This document shows, piece by piece, positions 1 through 5,317 of a stretch of DNA of 5,317 bases. Position 1 is the stretch's first letter. Each line of letters starts with the position of its first letter. The notes under the pieces were generated by a model. The model worked only from the letters and a program-made list of their open reading frames with translations. It was not told the origin of the DNA and did no database searches. Source of the DNA: JAAZLS01 sp964463285 (lineage in GTDB: Bacteria; Bacillota; Dethiobacteria; DTU022); the NCBI GenBank assembly GCA_964463285.1, contig CAYXBB010000062.1:1-5317 (forward strand). Reading direction: 5' to 3'. Both the position numbers and the translations under genes were made by a program.

Positions 1-405
1 AATGTTCTTAAAACCGGGCGCCGACTGTCATCGGGGCGGTTGATTACCGTATTTGGCTGCGGAGGAGAGCGGGATCGTATTAAAAGAGCTTTGATGGGAG
101 AGATAGCCGGTCGCTACAGTGATCTGTCCATAGTAACTAACGACAACCCCCGGGGAGAGGATCCTGAACAGATATTTAAGGAGATTCTGTCGGGGTTGAT
201 ATCGGCGGAGCACCTGATTGTTCCCGATCGGCGAGAGGCAATTTCCAAAGCGCTGCAGGCCGCGAAGCAGGGAGATATGGTGATTATTGCCGGTAAAGGG
301 CATGAAGAGAGTCAGGTACTAAAAGACCGGGTGGAGCCTTTTAGCGATTACCGGGTAGCGGCGGAGCTGATAGCCAAAATGCTGGAGGAAAACAGGTGCA
401 TATAA
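1..405 (+). CDS. murE: UDP-MurNAc-tripeptide synthetase MurE, C-terminal part (5' end outside window)
   Basis: This is the C-terminal domain of the cytoplasmic ATP-dependent ligase that adds the third stem-peptide residue to UDP-MurNAc-L-Ala-D-Glu. The frame is open from base 1, so the gene begins upstream; about 134 residues are present, roughly the last quarter of a typical MurE of around 490. Visible motifs are the VFGCGGERDRIKR segment (about 46-84; family GCGGDRDRxKRP), DNPR at 142-153, VPDRREAI at about 220-243, and AGKGHE ending at 306. DNPR and the G-x-x-x-E of GKGHE are the known binding determinants for meso-diaminopimelate, so the substrate is predicted to be meso-DAP rather than L-lysine. 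Departures from the usual motif are E for the second D in GGDRD and A for P in KRPLMG. Its stop codon lies inside the start of murF, suggesting coupled translation. Identity is confident; the missing N-terminal and ATP-binding domains cannot be judged. Confidence 0.96.
   Translation, partial: NVLKTGRRLSSGRLITVFGCGGERDRIKRALMGEIAGRYSDLSIVTNDNPRGEDPEQIFKEILSGLISAEHLIVPDRREAISKALQAAKQGDMVIIAGKGHEESQVLKDRVEPFSDYRVAAELIAKMLEENRCI
384..388 (+). promoter_or_regulatory. Ribosome binding site of murF
   Basis: A perfect GGAGG lies within the last codons of murE, 7 nt before the GTG at 396. It is the best support for that GTG start, because no ATG is found at a suitable distance. Since the site is inside murE, ribosomes finishing murE would pass directly over it. 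Confidence 0.8.
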
Positions 406-1763
406 CCGGAAATGATATCATTGAGGCCACCGGGGGATTACTTTTACACGGAGATCCGGGAATCATCGTGACCGGCTTTTCCATCGATACCAGGAAAATT
501 GCCGAAGGTGAATTCTTCATCCCTCTTACCGGTGAACATGAGGACGGACATGTGTATGTAATGGAGGCCTTAAAAAAGGGGGCTGTCGGTTCGTTTTATT
601 CTCTCGCCTTACCGCCGGTCTTTCCCCCCGGCAGTTTGATTATCAAGGTAGAAAATACCCTTACCGCCCTACAGATGTTGGCGACTGCATACCGCCGACG
701 CTTTACTTTACCGGTGGTGGCGGTAACCGGCAGCAGCGGTAAAACCACTACCAAGGATCTGATTGCCAGTGTTTTAAATGTTTCCCGACAGGTGCTTATG
801 ACTTCCGGAAATCTCAACAATGAAATCGGGCTGCCGTTAACCCTGCTGGCCTTGAAGCGACAACATCAGGCGGCGGTGGTGGAAATGGGAATGAGTGCTC
901 CGGGGGAAATTGCCGCTCTGGCCCGGATAGCCTGCCCCCAAATGGGGGTAATCACCAATGTGGGGCCGGCCCATCTGGAACAACTAGGCTCACTGGAAGG
1001 GGTGGCCGCCGCTAAAAGAGAACTGCTCGAATATATTGGGCCACAAGGAGTGGCGGTATTAAACGGTGACGATCCCCTGGTCAGGGAGATGGGGAAAAGT
1101 TTTCTCGGCAAGGCTTATTACTACGGATTTGGGGGTAAGGATTACCGGGCCTGCAATTGGTCTTTCTCTTCCGGAATCAGCCGTTTCAAAGTATGCTTCC
1201 CCGATGGACAAGAACACCTTTTCAAGCTGGCCGCTCCCGGTAAACATATGGTAGAGGATGCCCTGGCGGCAATTGCCGTAGGCAGCCTGTTTAGTTTAAC
1301 CCCCTCCCAGATTGCCCGGGGCCTAGCCTTCTGCCGCTTTACTGCGGGCAGGCTTCAGATTCACCGGGCCGGAAAGATAGTCATAATAGATGACAGCTAC
1401 AATGCCAATCCGGCTTCCATGAAGGCTTCGCTAAAGGTGCTTCAACAGCTGGGGGGGATCAAAACGGTGGCGGTGCTGGGAGATATGTTGGAACTTGGCC
1501 CCGGGGCTCCGCAGATCCACCGGGAGGTAGGGCAATTTGCCGCCTGTAGCGGAGTGGCTTACGTAATCGCCGTGGGAGAGCTGGCCGGAGAAATTGCCGC
1601 CGGAGCACGAGAGTTGGGAGCGGAGGCGGTTACCTGCCGGGATCATGAACAAGCTCTTCAGGTTATAGCCGGTTTACCGTTGAAAGAAGGGTGGCATATT
1701 CTGGTAAAAGGCTCGCGGGGAATGAGAATGGAACGGTTGGTATGCGCATTGCTGGAACAGTAA
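396..1763 (+). CDS. murF: UDP-MurNAc-tripeptide:D-alanyl-D-alanine ligase MurF
   Basis: Cytoplasmic ATP-dependent ligase that joins D-Ala-D-Ala to UDP-MurNAc-tripeptide, completing the pentapeptide. The 455-residue length is normal for the family. The N-terminal substrate domain (about 1-105) has the DTR motif at 31-33 and the DGHVYVMEAL stretch. The central ATPase domain (about 106-318) has the P-loop TGSSGKTTTK at 111-120 (Lys116), NLNNEIGLPLTLL at 139-151, EMGM at 163-166, NVGPAHLE at 188-195 and AAKREL at 205-210, whose Lys207 is the probable carbamylated lysine. The C-terminal domain (about 319-455) has DDSYNANPASM at 332-342, LGDMLELG at 361-368, HREVG at 375-379 and VKGSRGMRMERLV at 437-449. 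The GTG start is chosen from the GGAGG 7 nt upstream and the family-like beginning of the protein; it overlaps the murE end by 10 nt. One oddity is HMVED at 284-288, where related ligases usually have HNxxN. In B. subtilis murF lies outside this cluster; here it is inside, as in E. coli. Confidence 0.97.
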   Translation: MHITGNDIIEATGGLLLHGDPGIIVTGFSIDTRKIAEGEFFIPLTGEHEDGHVYVMEALKKGAVGSFYSLALPPVFPPGSLIIKVENTLTALQMLATAYRRRFTLPVVAVTGSSGKTTTKDLIASVLNVSRQVLMTSGNLNNEIGLPLTLLALKRQHQAAVVEMGMSAPGEIAALARIACPQMGVITNVGPAHLEQLGSLEGVAAAKRELLEYIGPQGVAVLNGDDPLVREMGKSFLGKAYYYGFGGKDYRACNWSFSSGISRFKVCFPDGQEHLFKLAAPGKHMVEDALAAIAVGSLFSLTPSQIARGLAFCRFTAGRLQIHRAGKIVIIDDSYNANPASMKASLKVLQQLGGIKTVAVLGDMLELGPGAPQIHREVGQFAACSGVAYVIAVGELAGEIAAGARELGAEAVTCRDHEQALQVIAGLPLKEGWHILVKGSRGMRMERLVCALLEQ

Positions 1764-1768
1764 GGTTA

Positions 1769-1773
1769 GGGGG
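1769..1773 (+). promoter_or_regulatory. Ribosome binding site of mraY
   Basis: A G-run (AGGGGG, 1768-1773) ends 9 nt before the TTG at 1783. An in-frame TAA at 1777-1779 rules out any earlier start, and no comparable purine site precedes the ATG pair at 1810 and 1813. It therefore supports the TTG start. The 9-nt string AGGGGGTTA is repeated exactly before ftsW at 4144-4152. Confidence 0.65.
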
Positions 1774-1782
1774 TTATAAAAA

Positions 1783-2745
1783 TTGCCGCCGGTTAACACC
1801 TTTATCACCATGATGCTATCTTTTATAATTAGTGCAGCCCTCTGCCCCCTGTCTATCAAACTTCTCCGGTGGTTGCAGCTGGGGCAGCAGATCAGAGAAG
1901 ACGGGCCCCGTCGCCACCTGTTGAAAGCCGGCACCCCTACCATGGGAGGGGTGGTTTTTATCTTTTCGTCGCTGGTTTCCCTGTTGCTGACGGCTCCCCA
2001 TTCCAACCTGTTGATAGCCGCCATGTTTGTTACTTTAGGCAATGCGGTTATTGGCTGGTTGGATGATTATGCGAAAATTTCCCATTCTCGTTCGCTGGGC
2101 TTGCGGGCCCGCGACAAGCTGCTCGGACAAGCGTTGATTGCGGTGATGTTTACCGTAGTGCTGTTTAAGCTCGGTTTTTCCACGGAGATTAGCGTTCCGT
2201 ATACCGGCACGGTGATAAATACCGGGGCGCTTTATCCATTGCTGGTGCTGATAATAATCAGCGCCGCCACCAACGGGGTTAATCTTGCCGATGGCATGGA
2301 CGGGCTGGCCACGGGGACTTCTATAATCGCGCTGCTGGGTTTTTTTTATATTGCTTTAACCCGTGGTTTACCCGAAGTTGCCCTATTTTGTGGGGCCCTG
2401 ATAGGGGGATGTTTTGGATTTTTGGTATATAATATCCATCCGGCACGTATTTTTATGGGAGATGTAGGTTCTTTAGCTTTAGGAGGCGCCCTGGCGGCGG
2501 CGGCGATCCTTACCAAGGCCGAACTTTACTTGATCATCATTGGAGGAGTGTTTGTTATTGAAGCCCTTTCGGTAATCTTACAGGTGGCCAGTTTTCAGCT
2601 AACCGGAAAAAGAGTTTTTCTGATGGCTCCCCTGCACCACCATTTTGAGTTAAAAGGCCGGTCGGAATGGCAGGTAGTAACCGGCTTTTGGGGGCTTTCA
2701 TTTCTGTTTACATTAGTTGCGCTGATCGATCTGGGTTGGAGATAA
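1783..2745 (+). CDS. mraY: Phospho-N-acetylmuramoyl-pentapeptide-transferase MraY
   Basis: Integral membrane enzyme that transfers phospho-MurNAc-pentapeptide from UDP to undecaprenyl phosphate on the inner face of the membrane, giving lipid I, the first membrane-bound peptidoglycan precursor. The 320-residue protein has about ten hydrophobic segments, roughly at 7-27, 53-71, 76-93, 113-132, 147-163, 174-193, 197-214, 229-246, 249-270 and 300-319. Conserved elements are KAGTPTMGG at 48-56, the Asp pair D94-D95 in GWLDDY, NLADGMDGLA at 167-176, FMGDVGS at 224-230 (D227) and the His triad 285-287 in APLHHHFE. The start is TTG: the distance from it to the IREDGP motif (residues 37-42) equals, from memory, that in B. 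subtilis MraY, and a G-rich ribosome site sits 9 nt upstream. A start at ATG 1810 would remove nine residues of the first membrane region and is the main alternative. The gene ends in tandem TAA codons. Family assignment is certain. Confidence 0.97.
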   Translation: MPPVNTFITMMLSFIISAALCPLSIKLLRWLQLGQQIREDGPRRHLLKAGTPTMGGVVFIFSSLVSLLLTAPHSNLLIAAMFVTLGNAVIGWLDDYAKISHSRSLGLRARDKLLGQALIAVMFTVVLFKLGFSTEISVPYTGTVINTGALYPLLVLIIISAATNGVNLADGMDGLATGTSIIALLGFFYIALTRGLPEVALFCGALIGGCFGFLVYNIHPARIFMGDVGSLALGGALAAAAILTKAELYLIIIGGVFVIEALSVILQVASFQLTGKRVFLMAPLHHHFELKGRSEWQVVTGFWGLSFLFTLVALIDLGWR

Positions 2746-2746
2746 T

Positions 2747-2758
2747 AAGGACTGAGGG
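2747..2758 (+). promoter_or_regulatory. Ribosome binding site region of murD
   Basis: Two purine runs precede the ATG at 2762: AAGGA at 2747-2751, 10 nt before it, and GAGGG at 2754-2758, 3 nt before it. The first has the more usual spacing. Both lie just after the stop of mraY, whose tandem TAATAA ends at 2748. Confidence 0.6.
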
Positions 2759-2761
2759 AAA

Positions 2762-4138
2762 ATGATCGAGCAAATTAAAGATCAGCTAGTATTAATCGTA
2801 GGGATGGGGCGCAGCGGGCTGGCATCGGCGCGGCTGGTCAGTGAGCTGGGTGCCTACCAGGTAATAGTGGCCGATAAAAAGGGACCCCGGGAACTTACCG
2901 GTGAGCTATCTCAATTGAGCAAATTATCGACAGCGATCCCGGTTACCGGCGGTACCCCCCCGGAACTGGTTAATCCCGGAGTATCTTTGATCATCAAAAG
3001 CCCCGGAGTACCGCCATATCTGGAGCTGTTTAGGCGGGCTGAAAAGTTGGGAGTTCGGGTGGTATCGGAGATAGAGCTGGCATATGCTTTTATGAAGGCG
3101 CCCATAATCGGCGTTACCGGTACAAACGGTAAGACCACTACCACCATGCTAATCTCTGAAATTATGAAGGAAACGCGCTACAGTCAGGTGCTGGCGGCAG
3201 GCAATATCGGAATTCCCTTATGCGAGGCGGTAGGTAAGGTGGGATCTGCCGGGATGGTAATAGCTGAGCTCAGCAGTTTTCAACTCTCTAATATCAGCAG
3301 GTTTCGCCCACTGGTGGCGGTAATTATAAATTTTGAAGAAGATCATCTGGACTACCACGGCAGCCGGGAGAGCTATTTTCAGGCTAAGAGCAATATCTTA
3401 AGGAATCAGGCTCCCGCCGATTACGCGGTGCTAAATGCCGGAGACGAAAGAGTGGCCTCTTTGGCGAATATGGTGCAAGGAAACCTGATCTGGTTCAAGC
3501 GGGGAAAGTTGAAGTACGGATTTGGGGTGCAAGACAACCGGATGGTGCTGTTTCATCCTTCCGGGCTGCAGCCGATCTGCGATCTTTCCCGGATAGCACT
3601 TCCAGGGGAACATAATCTGGAAAATGCTTTGGCCGCGGCTGCAGCGGGGTGGGCGGCGGGAGCAGATTTGCCGGCAATAGCAAAGGTGCTGCAGCGGTTC
3701 CCGGGAGTGGAACATCGCCTGGAGCCGGTAACCTGTCTGAAGGGAGTGGAATTTATAAATGATTCCAAGGGAACCAATCCCGGGGCTTCCATCAATGCCC
3801 TGAGATCATATCCGGGAAGAGAAAAGATCCTGATTGCCGGAGGCAAGGATAAGGGCGGCAGTTTTAGCTCCCTGGCACAGGTGATCCGGGAAGAGGTCAA
3901 GTGGGTAGTGTTGATGGGGGAGACGGCGGATAAAATTGCCGCCGCCCTGGAAGAAGCCGGGTTTAAACGCTACCAAAAGGTAAAGGAGCTGAAGGAGGCG
4001 GTGGAAGAAGCCTGGCGAAAATCCGGGCCGGGAAACATGATAATCCTCTCTCCGGCCTGTGCCAGCTGGGATATGTTTACGGATTTTGAGGAAAGAGGCC
4101 GGCAGTTCAAACAGCTGGTCAGTTTACTGCCTATTTAG
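2762..4138 (+). CDS. murD: UDP-N-acetylmuramoyl-L-alanine:D-glutamate ligase MurD
   Basis: Cytoplasmic ATP-dependent ligase adding D-glutamate to UDP-MurNAc-L-Ala, the second stem-peptide step. At 458 residues it has the family length. The N-terminal Rossmann domain (about 1-112) begins with VGMGRSGLASA at 13-23, has an Asp at 38 in the position expected to meet uracil, and has KSPGVPP at 79-85. The central ATPase domain (about 113-316) has GVTGTNGKTTTT at 117-128 (Lys124), AELSSFQL at 168-175, EDHLDYHGS at 193-201, YFQAKSNI at 205-212 with the probable carbamylated Lys209, and PGEHNLENALAA at 281-292. The C-terminal domain (about 317-458) has NDSKGTNP at 333-340, AGGKDKG at 359-365, LSPACASWDMF at 429-439 and FEERGRQF at 442-449. 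The ATG start gives the expected short lead into the Rossmann glycine motif. The gene lies 16 nt after mraY and 24 nt before ftsW, consistent with one transcript. Nothing is missing. Confidence 0.98.
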   Translation: MIEQIKDQLVLIVGMGRSGLASARLVSELGAYQVIVADKKGPRELTGELSQLSKLSTAIPVTGGTPPELVNPGVSLIIKSPGVPPYLELFRRAEKLGVRVVSEIELAYAFMKAPIIGVTGTNGKTTTTMLISEIMKETRYSQVLAAGNIGIPLCEAVGKVGSAGMVIAELSSFQLSNISRFRPLVAVIINFEEDHLDYHGSRESYFQAKSNILRNQAPADYAVLNAGDERVASLANMVQGNLIWFKRGKLKYGFGVQDNRMVLFHPSGLQPICDLSRIALPGEHNLENALAAAAAGWAAGADLPAIAKVLQRFPGVEHRLEPVTCLKGVEFINDSKGTNPGASINALRSYPGREKILIAGGKDKGGSFSSLAQVIREEVKWVVLMGETADKIAAALEEAGFKRYQKVKELKEAVEEAWRKSGPGNMIILSPACASWDMFTDFEERGRQFKQLVSLLPI

Positions 4139-4142
4139 CTTT

Positions 4143-4157
4143 AAGGGGGTTAACGGG
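4143..4157 (+). promoter_or_regulatory. Ribosome binding site region of ftsW/spoVE
   Basis: AAGGGGG at 4143-4149 is the strongest purine run but stands 13 nt from the ATG at 4163, longer than usual. A weaker GGG at 4155-4157 is 5 nt away. An in-frame TAA at 4151-4153 excludes an earlier start. Which run pairs with 16S rRNA is unclear. Confidence 0.5.
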
Positions 4158-4162
4158 ATCAC

Positions 4163-5263
4163 ATGGAAAAACAGCAGCGCCGGGAACCGGATTATGCATT
4201 TATATTGACTGTTTTGCTGCTGTTGGGGATTAGCGTGATCATGGTGTTTAGCGCCAGCTATATTATTGCAGCTGAGAGCAGCCAGGGCGATCCCTATTAT
4301 TTTCTGCGTCGCCAGGCCATATGGATCGGGTTTGGGCTGATTGGAATGTTTGTTTTTTCCCGGTTTCCCTACTATCGGCTGCGAAGGCTTTCTCCGGTTT
4401 TACTGGGGATCAGCTTCATTCTGCTGGTACTGGTATACATTCCCGGTATCGGGATAGAGATTAATGAAGCCCGCCGTTGGATAGGGATAGAATCATTAAC
4501 CTTTCAACCTGCGGAATTTTGCAAACTGGTTTTTGTAATATTTTCAGCGGCATACATGAGCAGTCGCAGTATAAGACTGGAAAAATTTTGGTCCAGCAGT
4601 TTTATTCCCCTGGCACTGATGGGCATAGCTTTTTTGTTGATTTTCAAACAGCCTGATTTGGGAACAGGGCTGGTGCTGGCCGCAACCACAGTAACGGTGA
4701 TATTTTTAGCGGGTCTTCCTTTTAAGCAGGCTGCCGGAATTTTTCTGGTATCACTGCCGGTGATGGTGGCCCTGGTTGTAAAGGAACCGTGGCGCATAAA
4801 AAGGTTAATCTCTTTTTTAGATCCCTGGGCTGATCCCAGTGATTCGGGCTTTCAGGCGATCCAGTCCCTTTTTGCCCTGGGCCCGGGCCATATTTTCGGG
4901 GTGGGCCTGGGTAGAAGTCGGCAGAAGTTGCATTATCTGCCGCTGCCGCATAACGATTTTATTTTTGCGATCATTGGAGAAGAACTGGGGTTTGTGGGAG
5001 CGGTTACAGTATTACTGCTGTTTTTTATACTGTTCTGGAGGGGGATCCGGATTGCCATGCTGGCCCAGGACAGTTTTGGCAGCCTGCTGGCGGCAGGAAT
5101 TACCTCCATGCTGGCCATTCAGGTGTTAATGAATATCGCGGTGGTAACCTGTTCCATACCGGTTACCGGGGTAAATCTACCCTTAATCAGTGCCGGCGGC
5201 AGTTCGGTGTTTTTTACCCTGTGCGGGTTCGGCATATTATTAAATATCTCCAAACAGAGATGA
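4163..5263 (+). CDS. ftsW: FtsW/SpoVE-family SEDS peptidoglycan glycosyltransferase
   Basis: Polytopic membrane protein of the SEDS family. With a class B penicillin-binding protein it polymerises lipid II into glycan strands, at the division septum (FtsW) or in the spore cortex (SpoVE). The 366-residue chain has about ten hydrophobic segments, the first near 11-31 and the last near 343-362, with a long loop near 207-267. Conserved features are NEARRWIGI at 101-109 (Trp106), FQPAEF at 114-119, KQPDLGTG at 162-169, DPWADPSDSGFQ at 220-231, a glycine-rich stretch GPGHIFGVGLGRS at 240-252, and PHNDFIFAIIGEELGF at 262-277. Asp265 in this last motif corresponds to the catalytic loop aspartate of SEDS enzymes. 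The motif near the C-terminus reads LISAGGSS (341-348), with Ala344 where Tyr is usual. Length and sequence resemble B. subtilis SpoVE, also encoded between murD and murG. In Clostridia a gene here may serve division, sporulation or both, so the role is not settled; spoVE is an equally valid symbol. Confidence 0.95.
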   Translation: MEKQQRREPDYAFILTVLLLLGISVIMVFSASYIIAAESSQGDPYYFLRRQAIWIGFGLIGMFVFSRFPYYRLRRLSPVLLGISFILLVLVYIPGIGIEINEARRWIGIESLTFQPAEFCKLVFVIFSAAYMSSRSIRLEKFWSSSFIPLALMGIAFLLIFKQPDLGTGLVLAATTVTVIFLAGLPFKQAAGIFLVSLPVMVALVVKEPWRIKRLISFLDPWADPSDSGFQAIQSLFALGPGHIFGVGLGRSRQKLHYLPLPHNDFIFAIIGEELGFVGAVTVLLLFFILFWRGIRIAMLAQDSFGSLLAAGITSMLAIQVLMNIAVVTCSIPVTGVNLPLISAGGSSVFFTLCGFGILLNISKQR

Positions 5264-5268
5264 GAATT

Positions 5269-5272
5269 GGGG
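5269..5272 (+). promoter_or_regulatory. Weak ribosome binding site of murG
   Basis: GGGG lies 7 nt before the GTG at 5280, just after the ftsW stop. It is a modest match, but the spacing is right and the encoded protein start is clear. Confidence 0.5.
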
Positions 5273-5279
5273 CGGTAAA

Positions 5280-5317
5280 GTGAGGTTGCTGATAAGCGGA
5301 GGGGGGACAGGCGGTCA
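5280..5317 (+). CDS. murG: Lipid II synthase MurG, N-terminal codons only (3' end outside window)
   Basis: Only twelve complete codons plus two bases are present. They read (M)RLLISGGGTGG with an incomplete codon CA that would begin His or Gln. This matches the highly characteristic start of MurG, the peripheral membrane glycosyltransferase that adds GlcNAc from UDP-GlcNAc to lipid I; GGGTGGH is its N-terminal glycine-rich loop. The start is GTG, 16 nt after the ftsW stop. Following ftsW/spoVE directly is the expected dcw order. The call rests on a short but distinctive motif plus position; the rest of the gene cannot be assessed. Confidence 0.9.
   Translation, partial: MRLLISGGGTGG

Noticed and set aside
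708..726. Inverted repeat TTACCG ... CGGTAA with a 7-nt loop in murF
   Set aside because: The stem has only 6 bp, there is no T tract after it, and it sits over the conserved P-loop coding region; it is not a terminator.
1674..2042. Minus-strand open frame of 122 codons across the murF end and mraY start
   Set aside because: It lies antisense to two certain genes, spans their junction, and its translation resembles no family I know; it is a shadow of coding sequence.
2746..2761. Possible terminator or regulatory RNA between mraY and murD
   Set aside because: The gap is 16 nt and holds only a second stop codon and the murD ribosome site; no hairpin fits.
3553..3900. Minus-strand open frame of 115 codons inside murD
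   Set aside because: It is fully antisense to conserved MurD motifs, and its proline- and serine-rich translation is typical of a reverse shadow.
4060..4162. Possible sporulation sigma-E promoter before ftsW/spoVE, as known upstream of spoVE in B. subtilis
   Set aside because: I looked for paired -35 and -10 elements in the murD end and the gap and saw no convincing match.
4839..5129. Plus-strand open frame of 96 codons inside ftsW
   Set aside because: It is an out-of-frame reading of the catalytic loop region of ftsW, rich in Cys, Trp and Arg, with no independent support.
1..5317. A hidden novel system such as a defence, mobile or CRISPR element
   Set aside because: Nearly every base is accounted for by six recognisable dcw genes on one strand with tiny gaps; no repeat array, transposase, RNA gene or unexplained stretch remains.

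Overview
This window is an interior slice of a division and cell-wall (dcw) cluster from a bacterium. All genes lie on the + strand, packed with almost no intergenic space, in the order murE (3' end), murF, mraY, murD, ftsW/spoVE, murG (first codons). The products look most like those of Gram-positive Clostridia (Firmicutes), possibly a Peptococcaceae-like lineage. The grounds are the 366-residue SpoVE-type SEDS protein, murF sitting between murE and mraY, purine-rich Shine-Dalgarno sites and frequent non-ATG starts. This placement is inferred from remembered family features, not from a search.

Layout: 1-405 is the C-terminal ligase domain of MurE. Its DNPR motif indicates a meso-diaminopimelate-adding enzyme. 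396-1763 is MurF, whose GTG start overlaps the murE end by 10 nt. 1783-2745 is MraY, with a TTG start. 2762-4138 is MurD. 4163-5263 is an FtsW/SpoVE-family membrane glycosyltransferase. 5280-5317 is the N-terminus of MurG (GTG start), cut by the window edge. The gaps between genes are 16 to 24 nt, and I see no terminator, RNA gene, mobile element or CRISPR array.

Together the genes cover consecutive steps of peptidoglycan precursor synthesis. MurD adds D-Glu, MurE adds meso-DAP and MurF adds D-Ala-D-Ala to the UDP-MurNAc peptide in the cytoplasm. MraY moves the phospho-MurNAc-pentapeptide onto undecaprenyl phosphate to give lipid I, and MurG adds GlcNAc to give lipid II. The FtsW/SpoVE protein polymerises lipid II outside the membrane with a partner class B PBP that is not in this window. 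Every complete gene keeps its key motifs and reads as functional.

I found no evidence for an undescribed system here. The points worth a second look are modest: start-codon and leader patterns, a few substitutions in conserved motifs, and a recurring ATTGCCG heptamer.
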